Positions 1 to 10,768 of a stretch of DNA of 64,000 nt are shown here, piece by piece (position 1 is the first letter of the stretch; every line of letters begins with the position of its first letter). The position numbers and the translations under genes are program-made. Under the pieces are notes generated by a model. The model was not told the origin of the DNA, ran no database searches, and worked only from the letters and a program-made list of their open reading frames with translations. Source of the stretch: Tetrapyrgos nigripes (lineage: Eukaryota > Basidiomycota > Agaricomycetes > Agaricales > Campanellaceae); NCBI GenBank assembly GCA_013368315.1, contig JAACJM010000125.1, positions 62,001-126,000 of the forward strand, given 5' to 3'.

Positions 1-760
1 TACGTTTATGGGACTTGGGTTTTGTCGTGGGTCGGTGTCGTTTTGGTGTCGGTGGCTGGTGTTCGATGATGATGTGGATGGGATATGTTGGGTATTCTCT
101 CGCTGGGGTGGGGCCGTTAAGAACGCTGGAGTTGGTGCCAGCTGACCGATGCTTAAAGTTGGACGTTGAAACGTAAACCGTTATGCAATCGAGCATCAGT
201 TTTGTACAGTCGATTCATCTTTTCACCGGCACTGTACGCCGCAAAAAACGGGTACGCGGGACATTGGATATTTTGCATTGCTTGTTCCTGGAAAGAGTAG
301 AAATAAGTAGGTATATTCATACGGTCGATCGGAGATGTTTGTAGATCGAGAAAAGTCAATATCTCGTTAGTGAATGGCGTCACCAGGTCCGTATCTGAGA
401 GAAGTAAAACGATATGAATACAGTGACTCCGAGGAGGAGGAGGAGGAGTGTATTACCCGGGCTGGGACCAAGAACTGATACGCCGGGGGTCCGGGAGGCA
501 ACCCGATGTAGCTACTGTACGTAATACTAATAGGCTGACCCCTCGTTCTTTCGTTCTCCGTAAAGATCTGGGTTAATAGTGGCATGCATTGCGATTGAAT
601 CAGTATGAATCAACGAAGCGTGGCGTATCTACCGCAGAGGAATTGGCTAAGACTGTAGTACATGTACAGTGATGCAAGAGTGTCGAGTGCGGGATTCATA
701 TCAAACGAATGACAGTATCTATTATAATAATTGGGGTACTTGTAAGGATGTATATGTCAA
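1..760. other. Unassigned stretch with two minus-strand ORFs
   Basis: Two short minus-strand open frames (367-585 and 153-383) follow each other, but I recognise no domain, splice signals do not clearly join them, and the first contains a run of serine codons from a GAG microsatellite near 433-448. They could be the last exons of a gene or chance frames. Nothing else is supported here. Confidence 0.2.
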
Positions 761-763
761 ATT

Positions 764-1270
764 TCAATCTTTCCTACTCAACGCCTGCAATTGCACTAGC
801 TCATAATAACCTCCTTTTCTGGCTAGTAGAGTCTCGTGGGTACCAAATTCAGAGACACGACCTTCCTTAATGACATATCTAAAAAGAAATCAGAGTCACA
901 ATCAATAAAGCCGATTGGAGTACGAAGGAGACCAAGCACTTACATGCAATCTGCATTTTGGATACTCGACAACCGATGAGCAATGGCAATAGTCGTCCGA
1001 TCCTTGGCAGCTTTATCCAACGCCTCTTGAACAACCTTTTCCGAATTAGAGTCGAGTGCAGAAGTCGCTTCGTCCAGGAGGAGGATCTTGAGATTGCAGA
1101 TAAGAGCCCGAGCGATAGCGATTCTTGCTCAACGACCCTTAATCCTCGCCCTCTCAATTCATCAACTCCCTTTCCGATGCCATCAATACGTGCAGCACGA
1201 CTCAAGACGAAACACCATTGACTCCTCTCCTGCTCAATGTGGTCAAGGGGATTCAACCCTTTCACCTTCC
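764..1270 (-). pseudogene. Decayed C-terminal nucleotide-binding domain of an ABCB/MDR-type ABC transporter
   Basis: Reading the minus strand, about 1128-944 encodes a clean stretch with RIAIARAL, the Walker B/D-loop [12 protein letters not shown] and the switch-histidine segment [12 protein letters not shown]. An intron (943-879, gtaagt to ttttag) joins it to 878-764, which encodes the usual tail (VIKEGRVSEFGTHE, then YYELVQLQALSRKD and a stop). This is the end of the second nucleotide-binding domain of a P-glycoprotein-like exporter, a family that pumps hydrophobic compounds across membranes using ATP. Just upstream the ABC signature is not readable: where LSGGQ is expected (about 1130-1165) there is a degenerate sequence in another frame, and the frame of RIAIARAL meets a stop there. 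Walker A and all membrane helices are absent. I infer a 5'-truncated, frameshifted relic. ABCB is preferred over other ABC classes from the D-loop and tail. Confidence 0.8.
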
Positions 1271-1299
1271 TCAACTCTTCAGCATCGTCCGCCCACCGC

Positions 1300-2136
1300 T
1301 TTTGCGACCCCTTAGTGCTTCACAGGGCTTCAAGAGTTTGAGCATCTGGCAGGTAGTAATCTTTTGATTTGACGGGAACTTAGGCTGGGTTAGTCGTAGT
1401 TTAGTATACTCAGTGTACTTAGTTGGAACAGCAATAATATTCTTATTTTTGCCAACTTGTATGCGCGCGATCCCTTTGAAAGAAATTTCTTGACTTTATG
1501 TTTACAGGTCGTTAACAGACGCAAGTTCGACATTCTAACGGCCTCATGATGGTTCAGGTGGTTCCATCTTACATTCCAATTATCGGTGTAGAGTTGGGGA
1601 ACATGCGTTTTATCTACAGTATAGGAATGTTAAGGTGTCGGACGTGAGTACCTGGTTCTGGTTTCTTTTCATTCCACTTTATACACCTGCCGTTTAATCC
1701 TAAATACGCTGGAATTTCAGAGCTTAGCCGAGGACTTCGTACTCAGGTCTAGCCATGACGGGAAGTGGCAGCTAGCAAGGAGGGTTGGATGGTTTTAAAC
1801 AAGAGGCGATTTGTCTCTCTTTCTCTATATATAGGGAGCTTTCAGGAAGCGTGAAGGACATCGTTATAGACGAAGAAGACATAAGTTAATTCGCCTAAAG
1901 GGCCTTGTAATTTCGCGCACATACATGTACTCGTTCTCGTTTTTTTACTACTTTTTTGGCGCATATTCTCACCCCCTCATACACAGACCTTCTCATCCTG
2001 TCACATTCTCGTGGTGAAATCGACACCAAGATCGCCAGTGGATACCCAGAAATCTGTCAGGTACGGACTATATCACTCTTTCCATCCGAGTCCTCACATA
2101 CTCACTAAGTCTCGTAGGCGTAGCCATCAGATAAGC
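1300..2136. other. Intergenic, no gene seen
   Basis: No convincing exon, repeat or RNA gene. There is a pyrimidine-rich TATA-like stretch near 1820-1835 but nothing recognisable follows it. Confidence 0.4.
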
Positions 2137-2231
2137 CCGGGACCGGGTACTAAAGAAGCCGGAATTTTGAGTCCGAAATAGGAAAACGAAACCCGATGGA
2201 GTCTACCTTCCTATTTTGGACTCAAGTTTGG
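2137..2231 (-). mobile_element. Foldback (MITE-like) element, copy 1
   Basis: A segment of about 95 bp with internal inverted repeats: TTGAGTCCGAAATAGGA near 2167-2183 pairs with TCCTATTTTGGACTCAA near 2208-2224. It is followed on the minus strand by the conserved tail CCGGCTTCTTTAGTACC. A second copy in opposite orientation lies at 9272-9365 with about 85% identity by eye. Short length, lack of coding capacity and terminal foldback fit a miniature inverted-repeat element. No autonomous partner is visible. Confidence 0.65.
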
Positions 2232-2607
2232 TTCATCTTTTCACTTGGCCCATTCCGCCGATTCTCCTTCATAAGCTTCACGCCGAACTTTTTCCTCTCA
2301 AAAGCATAATTTTACAAACCGGTAGCTGAAGCCGGGGGTATCTCTGTTTAGTATACCCCTTCCTGGGACCTTCAGAGCGTATGTTTTCGAATAGGTTACC
2401 GTCGTTATTTGAGGTACGTCCTACACTATTATATCCACAGAATGCTTTCCAATGGATAACTAACTGTAGGGAATCTGTAGTATGCAGAGAATGCTTTCTA
2501 CTGAATACTGTTTTGGATTTGGCGTTGGTGTCCAAGAGGAAGATGGTAGGAGGAAGATGGGAGTTTGAGGTACGAAACAGATGGATCTTTGTAGTCGACC
2601 TTCTCAA

Positions 2608-2658
2608 TGGGACATGGGGCATGGGGCATGGGGCATGGGACATGGGACACGGGACATG
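2608..2658. repeat. 7-bp tandem repeat (GGGCATG/GGGACATG)
   Basis: Six to seven consecutive units of GGGCATG or GGGACATG are seen directly. The open frames on both strands across it are products of the repeat and are not annotated as genes. Confidence 0.9.
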
Positions 2659-3745
2659 TCAACGTGTTTGCAGAGAAGCAGAAGTTCACTAATAGAATAT
2701 GAAAGATCAGATATGCTCAAAGTAACATTGTGACTGTTGATATCACAATTTGTGATAATGTAGTCAGACCAGCAAGAACACTTTAAGCATTGAGATATGG
2801 CTCCCAAAGAGACAGTGACAAACTCAAAGACTTGAGCTTTGGGCTGACTGGGATTCTACTTGTCTTGAGACACTTAAAGTGTCAAGTACTTGTCTTGATG
2901 CTCAGAGCGTTGAGCAAATTACTTGATACTCTGAGCGTCAAGAGAAGTACTCGACGCTGAAAGCGTCCAGAAAGTTACTTGACACTCGGAATGTCAAGTA
3001 GAGTACTTGACGCTCTGAGCGTTGAGAGGAGTACTTGACACTTAAAGTGTCAAGTATGAGTGGAGAAAAATGCTTGACGCTTTGAGTGCAGGTCTGGATG
3101 CTCAAAGCATCAAGACAAGTACTCTACGCTTTGAGCGTTGAGTACAGTACTTGACACTTAAAGTGTCAAGAGAATCACTCAACGCTTTGAGCGTCGAGTA
3201 CACTTAAAGTGCCAAGAGAATTAATCAACGCTCAAAGAGTCAAGAAAAATACTTGACGGTTTGAGCGTTGAGTAAAGTACTCAAGTACTTGACACTTGGA
3301 GTGTCCTTGGTCTGTAAATCTAGTACACATCTGAACGCTTTGAGCGTCCGAATGTACTTGGAATGTACTACTAGATTTACAGACCAAGTAAAATTATACT
3401 TGGTCCATGCATCTAGTACACATCTGAACGCTTTGAGCGTCTGAATGTACTACTAGATTTACAGATGGTTGATTGGCTGTTAAAAAGATTTGGGGAATTT
3501 CTTGGAGATACCATATATTTTGACACTGGATATGTGAGTGGAAGTGTCTTGGACATGCAGAAGGAAGCTACATACATTGATATGTTGTGTGTACAGATAA
3601 ATATATGATCACGTCTGGAGAATATAGCACTTGTGAGTATGCCCTGTATTTTTATTTTGTACCTAATATACATTATTTCTATCTCGCAAAAGTCTATAAG
3701 AGGCAAATGAGTACATGAGTTTTGAAGTGAATTGCATCGGCCAGT

Positions 3746-3811
3746 TGTCGGGGGTGTCGGGGGTGTCGGGGTGTCAGGGTGTCGGGGTGTCAGGATGTCA
3801 GGGGTGTCGGG
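3746..3811. repeat. GTGTCGGG tandem repeat
   Basis: About eight units of GTGTCGGG, GTGTCAGG or GTCGGGG in a row. It is G-rich on the plus strand and lies inside the unique island of palindrome field A. Confidence 0.85.
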
Positions 3812-3973
3812 AAGTGCTGAGCAGAGGGTGCTGATCACTGTTATTGGCAATGAGGGCTAATTGATTCAATGCCATTGACGAAGTCCCGGGATCATTCGGA
3901 ATGATGTTGACACACTTAGCGGTGTCAAGCAACCTATTGTTGAGGTTGATGACATTCACATGCTAGTCACATC

Positions 3974-4130
3974 TGTCCCTGACGGCTGGACGCTCAAAGC
4001 GTTCCGCAACGTAATGAGTTCTGAGAGGCTCTAGTAAGTTCTCAACGCTTTGAGCATCAGAACTCCACTAGAGTGTTGAGTAAAGTACTCGACGCTTTGA
4101 GCGTCGAGTATCTTTCTTGACTCTTTGGCA
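3974..4130 (+). repeat. Dyad module, copy within field A
   Basis: Begins TCCCTGACGGCTGGACGCTC and runs through ATGAGTTCTGAGAGGCTCTAG and a second dyad to GTTGAGTA. Nearly the same about 120 bp occurs alone at 10769-10893, and a shorter copy sits at 6755-6825. This makes the module a unit that has been copied between loci. Confidence 0.75.
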
Positions 4131-5329
4131 CTTTAAGTGTACTCGACGCTCAAAGCGTAGAGTACTTGTCTTGACGCTTTGAGCGTCCAGACCTGCACTC
4201 AAAGCATCAAGCATTTTTCTTCACTCACACCTGACACTTGGAGTGTCAAGGACTGTACTCGACGCTCAAAGCGTCAAGAAAGTGACTTGACGCTTTGAGC
4301 GTAGAGTACTTGTCTTGACGCTTTGAGCGTCCAAAGCAAGCATTTTTCTTCACTCATACTTGACACTCTGAGTGTCAAGAGAAGTACTTGACGCTCAAAG
4401 TGTGACTTGACGCTTTGAGCATCCAGAAAGTTACTTGACTCTTTGACACTTGAAGTGTCAAGAGAATTACTCAATGCTCAAAGCGTCAAGACAAGTACTC
4501 TACGCTTTGAGCATTGAGTAAATTACTTGACGCTCTGAGCATTGAGAGGAGTACTTGACACTTAAAGTGTCAAGAGAATTACTCAACACTCAAAGCGTCA
4601 AGACAAGTACTCTACGCTTTGAGCGTCGAGTAATTTACTCAACGCTCAAAGCGTAGAGTACTTGTCTTGACACTTTGAGCGTTGAGAGGAGTACTTGACA
4701 CTTAAAGTGTCAATAGAATTACTCAACGCTCAAAGTGTCAAGACAAGTACTCGACGCTCAAAGCGTCCAGAAAGTTACTTGACGCTTTGAGCGTTGAGTA
4801 AACTACTTGACACTCTGAGCGTTGAGTGATTCTCCTGACACATTAAGTGTCAAGTACTCTCAACAGCGTTCAGGTTCAGATATGTACTGGATGCATGGAC
4901 AAGTAAAAATTTTACTGTCCATGCACATCTAGACGCTTTGAGCGTCCAGGATCTGGATGCCCAAAGCATCCAGATGTGTACTAGATGCACGGACCAAGTA
5001 TAATTTTACTTGGTCTGTAAATCTAGTAGTACATTCAGATGCTCAAAGCGTTCAGATGTGTACTAGATGCATGGACCAGTATAATTTTACTTGGTCTGTA
5101 AATCTAGTAGTACATTCCAAGTACATTCGGACGCTCAAAGCGTTCAGATGTGTACTAGATTTACAGACCAAGGACACTCCAAGTGTCAAGTACTTGAGTA
5201 CTTTACTCAACGCTCAAAGCGTCAAGAACTTACTTGACACTCCCCTCAAAGTTTCTATAGATTTGTGTGTACATGTATTACTACTATGTCTTGTAAACAA
5301 CTCATTCTACTTTGTAAAATAAAGCACTA

Positions 5330-5700
5330 ATATCCGAACGCTTTGGGCGTCCAGATGTGCACGGACCACATGGACCACACGAACGCTGCTTTGGGTGTCT
5401 TACTTGGTCTGTGGACTGCAGCACCTGAACACCCAAAGTGTTCACAGACACTTTGAGTGTCCAGATGTGCAGACCAAGCAAACTTTTTGGGTGTTCTGAC
5501 TTGGTCCGTGTACAGGAGATCTGAACGCCCAAAGCATCAGTGAACGCTTTGGGCGTGCACAGGAAACACCCACACCACATCTGTACGCCCAAAGCGTTCA
5601 CAGACGCTTTGGGCGTTCAGACTTGGTTCGTGCACAGGAAACCACAGGAAATCTGAACGCCCAAAGCGTCAGTGAATGCTTTGAGCGTACAGATGTGCTC
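5330..5700. repeat. Palindrome block B (ACGCCCAAAGCGT type)
   Basis: Dyads of the form ACGCCCAAAGCGT and ACGCTTTGGGCGT alternate with segments like GTGCACGGACCA and CTTGGTCCGTGCAC. The composition matches the large array at 13.1-14.7 kb but is more diverged. The block ends at GCACCCGATGAGCATAAAAA, the same boundary sequence (with one change) as the large array at about 14690-14705. Confidence 0.85.
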
Positions 5701-5704
5701 TTGC

Positions 5705-6035
5705 ACCCGATGAGCATAAAAAGGTGTGTTCAATTTTATTATCCATGTGAAGTCGCTTAGGTACAAATTGAATTGCTTTATATATTATCGGTAAGCTTCA
5801 TATAATGGCAACGTCCTAGTCCTCCTGGGCAATCTCGCAGACATGTACTCCTCCACATGAAAGCAACTATCCTGTAATTTTTTCACTATTTTTTTCGATT
5901 TTTCCAGACTTTTCAAAAGCTATCTACCTCCAGAAAATTTTTTGATATCAGAAAATAAGCGAGACTCCAAGACTTCCGGCTGCCACAAACAGATCAACGA
6001 CTTGAGCGTTCACCCTCATTTGTCTGCATGAATGA
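5705..6035. other. Unique spacer between repeat blocks, no gene seen
   Basis: AT-rich unique DNA including runs of T and A. No coding potential or recognisable element. Confidence 0.4.
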
Positions 6036-6039
6036 CTTA

Positions 6040-6480
6040 ATCATTGACTCTGTACGCCCAAAGCGTTCACTGACGCTTTGGGCGTTCAGATGTGCTGCAG
6101 GTTTGCATTGCACAGACCATAGGAACGCCCAAAGCGTTTGCTTGGTCCGTGCACATCTGGATGCTCAAAGCGTCAGTGAACGCTTTGGGCATCCAGATAT
6201 GGATTTACAGAGCACGGACCATAAGAACGCCCAAAGCGTTTGCTTGGTCTGTGCACATCTGGACGCTCAAAGCAGAAGTGAACGCTTTGGGCGTTCAGAT
6301 GGCAGCAGGTTTCCAGTGCACGGACCATAAGAATACCCAAAGTGTTTGCTTGGTCCGTGCACATCTGGATGCTCAAAGCGGAAGTGAACGCTCTGGGCGT
6401 TCAGATGGCAGCAGGTTTCCAGTGCACGGACCATAAGAACGCCCAAAGTGTTCACTTGGCCAGTGCACATCTGGACACTG
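6040..6480. repeat. About 106-bp tandem repeat with paired dyads
   Basis: The anchor GCACGGACCATA or its variant occurs at about 6110, 6212, 6318 and 6424, giving spacings of 102, 106 and 106 bp. Each unit contains two opposed dyads (AACGCCCAAAGCGTTTG, and GACGCTCAAAGC with AACGCTTTGGGCGTTC) and the link CAGATGGCAGCAGGTTTCCA. The open frames over this block on both strands are a by-product of the repeat. Confidence 0.85.
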
Positions 6481-6720
6481 ATGGATGAGTGAAGTAATAC
6501 TCCGCTCACCGTGTCCAAAATATATTCTATACTCAAAAATTTAACAGGACGCTGTGAGCGGAGTGAACACTCACAGCGTCCAAAACATATTCTACACTCA
6601 AAGATTTCATGGACACTGTGAGCTTTCACTCCGCTCACAGCGTTCAAAATATATTCTACACTCAAAGATTTAATGGGACGCTGTGAGCGGATTCAATGCT
6701 CACAGCATCCTGGTTTAATG
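6480..6720. repeat. 65-bp tandem hairpin repeat
   Basis: The anchor AAAATATATTCTA recurs at about 6517, 6582 and 6646 (65 and 64 bp apart). Between anchors each unit holds a hairpin with 12-bp arms, GGACGCTGTGAG against CTCACAGCGTCC. This is a different sequence family from the flanking dyads but has the same stem-loop organisation. Confidence 0.8.
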
Positions 6721-6823
6721 CTTCAGCCACTGAGAATAAAAAATTGTATCGAAAGAGAGGCTCTAGTAAGTTCTTGACGCTTTGAGCGTTGAGTGATTCT
6801 CTTGACACTTTAAGTGTCAAGTA

Positions 6824-7302
6824 CTGGAAGTGAATTAAGATCGCGGTCGCTGCCTGAGACGGAAGCTTCGATATCTAAAAAACGAGACATGCTGTAGGCG
6901 AGATATACAGCTCAGTTGCTACTCAAATCCTCGTCTCAATGGAATCAAAAACGGTCTGGAAAGTCCAACTTTGCATTCGAGGGACTACTAGACAGATGGT
7001 GTGCTACTATTGAAGGAAACACTTACTCTGGAGAGGGGGAGGAGGCAGAGAGGGTTCGTACTTTTGTAATGACGGTTCGAAAAAAAGATGAAAAAGCTTA
7101 CTAAGCTGAAGACGACTCTCATGTATAGAAGCCGCGCGGCCAGGATTTTGCTCACTATGACGTCATTGATCATAACAAGCCCAGACCGCAACTGAGCAGT
7201 TCCAGTCAATCGTACCTGCCAGCGTGCTGCAGTTTGTTGCAAGATACACATTCCAAGGAAAGTCATTCCCACTCAAAACTGGCGGAAGTGAATTAAGATC
7301 GC
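6824..7302. repeat. Short direct repeat pair
   Basis: GGAAGTGAATTAAGATCGC occurs at about 6826-6844 and again at 7284-7302, 458 bp apart. The copies bracket a segment with gag-like coding traces and could be a footprint of an insertion or a short terminal repeat. The pair is too short to assign. Confidence 0.5.
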
Positions 7303-7344
7303 TCAAACACGTCCAAGCAGCCAACGTATGCAAATCTCGATGAA

Positions 7345-7710
7345 ATGAAATGTTATTTTTGTGATCATAGTGGTCATACGAGTAGAAATTACCTGCACAG
7401 AGAAGAAATGATTGATGAAGGATTATTAATTGAGAGAGACAGTCATATCTTGCTTCAAGATGGTGCTCCAATCCCCAGATTCCCTGTTGAGTACAGCGAG
7501 AAGCAAAGAGTCGAGAAATTCTACAAAGACTTCTCAAGGAGAGAGGTTGAAAGAAGTGCTGCCGGTTTATTTGAGTGGATATCAGGCGGAAGAGGGGTCC
7601 TTACCGTTTCCACAATGCCTGAGCTTGCCGCACAAACAGATCCACAAGACGAACAGATTGCTGAGCTGGAGAGCTGCAAATATTCAGACCCAATCGCAAC
7701 AGACATATGA
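7345..7710 (+). pseudogene. Gag-like relic with broken zinc knuckle (LTR retrotransposon)
   Basis: The frame opens with CYFCDHSGHTSRNY, which matches the spacing of a CCHC zinc knuckle (Cys-x2-Cys-x4-His-x4-Cys), but the last cysteine is replaced by tyrosine. It continues with a segment resembling the linker after the knuckle in basidiomycete Gypsy-type gag proteins: an acidic/hydrophobic stretch, then DGAPIPRFP. In retrotransposons this domain binds template RNA inside the particle. No protease, reverse transcriptase or integrase follows; the frame closes at 7710 and a second frame (about 7680-7972) has no recognisable domain. I infer a decayed fragment. The zinc-knuckle call rests on one motif. 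Confidence 0.5.
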
Positions 7711-8668
7711 GTTACAGTATGAGAACGAGGATGACACCGGACAGGGTTATCGCGCCACTAGCCACTCCTGTTCCGTCTCTTTTTACATTCATTCGGAAAT
7801 ATCTTGGGAGGTAAAGAGAAATCGAGAGAACATGAACGATGCCCGTTATGCGCACTGCTTGACTAGGAAGTCAAGATTTTTAGTGTGGGGAAGATACAGC
7901 CGCGAAAATCGCAAAAATTTGCGACTGCTTAGTATGAAATCAGAGCTTACAACACCTGAGACGCCTGAGTGAACGAATAACAACCAGCAAAAGACTCCCT
8001 GGTCAGTACTAGCTAAAGAACGGAGCTGTGGCTCCAGGCTAGTCATCTCGAATCACGAGTGAACAATGGAAAGCTTGAAACTTGATCCCGAGTAATAGAA
8101 TTCTTTGGAGACTCTTGGAAACTAAGGAAATGAATACTGTGGCAACAGAGAAGTAAAGAACAATTGAAATACAAGCTCAGGGAAACTCGACCGCAGAGAA
8201 AGAAGAGAACCGATGAATAGAAAGGCATACACTCGGGCTCCAAGGCTGCCCCCACAGATATATTATCCATTTGCATCAGCAATCATGTATATATTTCACT
8301 ATAATTCATTAGACGTAGACAAGTAGACAATCTAGTACTCTCGGGAAACCCTTGGGCATGCGCTTTCTCATTCGGTTTTTTACTCATCTGCAACGTTCCT
8401 TTCTATTCTGGATACTTTTAGTGACCCATTATCTATGCATATAAGCCTTTTTACCCTCAATACACACCTGTGTACGGCCTTCCATCTTGCTCAACCTTGA
8501 CTTATGCTACGCGCCCACCAAGTGCTCGGGATCTGTCATTTGTCGGTAATGTTTCGCGCTTGCTTTGATTCAAGTAATCCGAGCGCTACATTTATCGGTA
8601 GATTCGTGGTTCGAAAGGACGATGAAGAAAGGTTACTACGCTGCTGACTCCTGCTGTTTATTGACCGA

Positions 8669-8763
8669 CCGGGCCAGGATTTTGCTCACGATAACCTCTG
8701 AAAGTCTACGGTGCAAGGACTTAGGAGCAATGACATCATAGTGAGTAAAATCCTGGCCGCGTC
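8669..8763. mobile_element. 95-bp foldback (MITE-like) element
   Basis: GGCCAGGATTTTGCTCACGA at the left and its near reverse complement TAGTGAGTAAAATCCTGGCC at the right are separated by about 50 bp. It has no coding capacity. It shares its ends with 7134-7165. Confidence 0.6.
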
Positions 8764-8769
8764 GCTCTG

Positions 8770-9270
8770 TAAGTGACAGGCGTCAATAGCTTAGTAATCT
8801 TTTTCATCTTCTTTGCGAACCATCACCAATAAAATCCTCTACATGTTCTTGGCTTTTTCCATCGCTCTCCACTCCTACTGCCTTTCCGGCACCAATATCC
8901 CACCGTATTGGCTTTTCACCACCCCGAAGTTCTCCCGGACTGGTGGGCTCATTGTTTCTTCACGCAGTACGCCGACAGTGCAGCTCTGTTCTTTTGTTAC
9001 AGCTTACTGACTGAGGTGTCTTACATCTTCGTTCTTTAGCTTACACAGATGTTGCCAGGTGTTACGATCCGAGGGACCTAGTGCATCGACTTATGCTCTC
9101 GGAAACCTCTCATTATGCTTTCACCTGCTGTTGCCTCTACTATTCATGTTCTACTCATTTAACTGGTTCTCAATACCCCTCTACCTACAGAATAATAACT
9201 ACATTTGTGTTTATGTACCTGATCATATATAAGTAGTGTCTGGGGCCGTATTGACTAGAGTGAGGTTGAA
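8770..9270. other. Intergenic, no gene seen
   Basis: One short plus-strand frame (8813-9010) has a hydrophobic start but no family resemblance and no context. It is treated as chance. Confidence 0.35.
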
Positions 9271-9271
9271 A

Positions 9272-9365
9272 GAAAACTTGAGTCCAAAATAGGAAAGTAG
9301 ACTCCATTGCATCTTGATTTCCTATTTTGGACTCAAAAATCCCGGCTTCTTTAGTAACCGGTCCC
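9272..9365 (+). mobile_element. Foldback (MITE-like) element, copy 2
   Basis: Opposite orientation to 2137-2231. TTGAGTCCAAAATAGGAAA near 9278-9296 pairs with TTTCCTATTTTGGACTCAA near 9317-9335, followed by CCGGCTTCTTTAGTAACCGG. The two copies bracket 7 kb that contains all of palindrome fields A and B. Confidence 0.65.
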
Positions 9366-9379
9366 AGTAACTGAAGGTG

Positions 9380-9545
9380 CGTAGAGAATTACTCAAGAGA
9401 ATCACTCAAAGCGTTGAGTATATCACTGGAGAATAAACAAGTACTCTACTTTAAGTGTCAAGTAATGTAGTCTATGGCCAAAGCATAGACTATATCACTC
9501 GACACAAGCCAAGTACTCTATGCTCAAAGTGTAGAGTACATAACT
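9380..9545. repeat. Isolated dyads at the right edge of the palindrome domain
   Basis: Contains AAAGCGTTGAGTATATCACT, ATGGCCAAAGCATAGACT and a CTCTATGCTCAAAGTGTAGAG dyad. These are sequence relatives of field A, more diverged and without tandem order. Confidence 0.7.
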
Positions 9546-9739
9546 TAGAGTGGGATTCCTGCCGCTTTCTCCCTTGTATCTCATGCCATTCTAGACATCT
9601 ATCCAGTAGACAGCAGTCTCTGGATAGTTGTAGCTGTTATTTCACTGGCCTGCTCCTCATCCCAAATCCAATATCCACTCCTCCTCGTCCTTCCTACCAA
9701 ATCACCTCATGCTGGACTCAATTATATCATTATTTGACC

Positions 9740-10640
9740 CTCCAAATTCGATCGTAATGCTCTAGAAGCCTCTGCGTCTTGGCCGGATCTGATATGGAGT
9801 TTTTTCGCATTTTGTAGGTTTTAAATTGGACATAACTTTTGACCGCGACATCCGTTCGTTTTGATTTTGATACCGTTGGATTCCCCTCACAAAATAGATT
9901 ATATAGAGCACTCAACTTGTCCTATTCCGTCAGAATGGCGTTGTCCGCCATCCCTTCCCCCTCCCCCTTACTACATACACACCTCCTCGACATTCCGCCC
10001 AAATCGCTTCACTCCGGACTGGATTCTAGTGTTATTTAACCCTCCAAATCCGATGGTTACAATTTCAAAGACCCCAAATGGCTGCCGGATGCGCTATGTC
10101 AGTTTTCGACTTTTTGGGATTTCTGGGATTTTGCATTAGTTGTAACTTCTGAAAGCGAGGTGCGTTCGCTTCAATTTCCTTACAATCTTATTCTAATAAT
10201 AAAATCGATTTCATTGAGTCACTAGCTGGTCCAAATCCCTTCATATCCCGTCACCCGCCATCCCCTCTCTTCCCTACCGCTTCTACTACTACTACTCAAC
10301 CCCGCACTAAAATCAAACCCTAAGAACACGATGGTGCTGGTCTGGAAGCCATCCGAAGACGTCCGGACTCAAGATGCATACCCGCTCCTCCTCACCCCGA
10401 ACAACTCCATTCCTCCTCGCCCCCTGCTTAGAATCTCCTTGTCCAAAGCTCTATTCGGGGGTTATTTTTACTCTCCAAACACGATGGAAGTGGTTTTGGA
10501 GCCGTCGCACGCCATTCGGATGCGATATAGCTTATTCATGCATTTTTGGGTTTATTGAACAGGCTATAACTTCGGAACGACAGGTGCGTTCGCTGTCTCT
10601 TTAATAAATTCGTATTCTACTTAATAGATCGATTCAAAAG
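9740..10640 (+). repeat. Three diverged direct repeats of unknown type
   Basis: Each unit contains a phrase like ATAACTT...GACA...GTGCGTTCGCT, followed by a short AT-rich part and a line such as CACTATTCCATCA. The anchor ATAACTT or its variant occurs at about 9833, 10142 and 10566. Frames in the units share weakly similar peptides, but stops break them and no domain is recognised. The same family occurs inverted at 11490-12760. Confidence 0.65.
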
Positions 10641-10768
10641 CACCCCCTACTTGCACTATTCCATCAAAAATTCGTGAATCTACAAGCCCTCTCCTCCTCA
10701 TCCAATATTGCCTCCACTACACTCACTTCTTCGCATACATCTTTTCCTCAACCCAATCCTACATTCTA

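Larger units (their letters stand above)
2830..5320. repeat. Palindrome field A: dozens of short dyads
   Basis: About 2.5 kb made largely of imperfect palindromes of 15-23 bp, such as GACGCTTTGAGCGTC, GACGCTCAAAGCGTC, GACACTTAAAGTGTC and GACACTTGGAGTGTC, joined by short links rich in AGTACT, AAGTACTC and AGAATTACTC. Longer blocks recur, for example 4490-4600 and 4600-4720. The dyads occur in both orientations, which is expected for near-palindromes. Part of the field (3300-3460 and 4950-5180) carries inverted copies of a block containing CTAGTACACATCTG, so the region is also a larger inverted repeat. I see no protein, transposase or CRISPR character. Unique DNA interrupts it at about 3465-3970. 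Confidence 0.9.
7134..8763. mobile_element. Putative 1.6-kb element with about 33-bp terminal inverted repeats
   Basis: The left end has CGCGGCCAGGATTTTGCTCA followed by CTATGACGTCATTG. The reverse complement of the right end reads CGCGGCCAGGATTTTACTCA followed by CTATGATGTCATTG. That is about 33 bp with roughly three mismatches. The left copy contains the perfect octamer TGACGTCA. A third copy of the outer 22 bp lies at 8671-8692, so the right end on its own (8669-8763) is a small foldback. Whether 7134-8763 was a single transposon or two independent small elements is not settled. I see no transposase; the interior holds a gag-like relic. Confidence 0.5.

Noticed and set aside
7430..7972. 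180-codon ORF overlapping the gag relic
   Set aside because: It is in another frame from the zinc-knuckle segment for most of its length and shows no domain. At best its end continues the relic after a frameshift.
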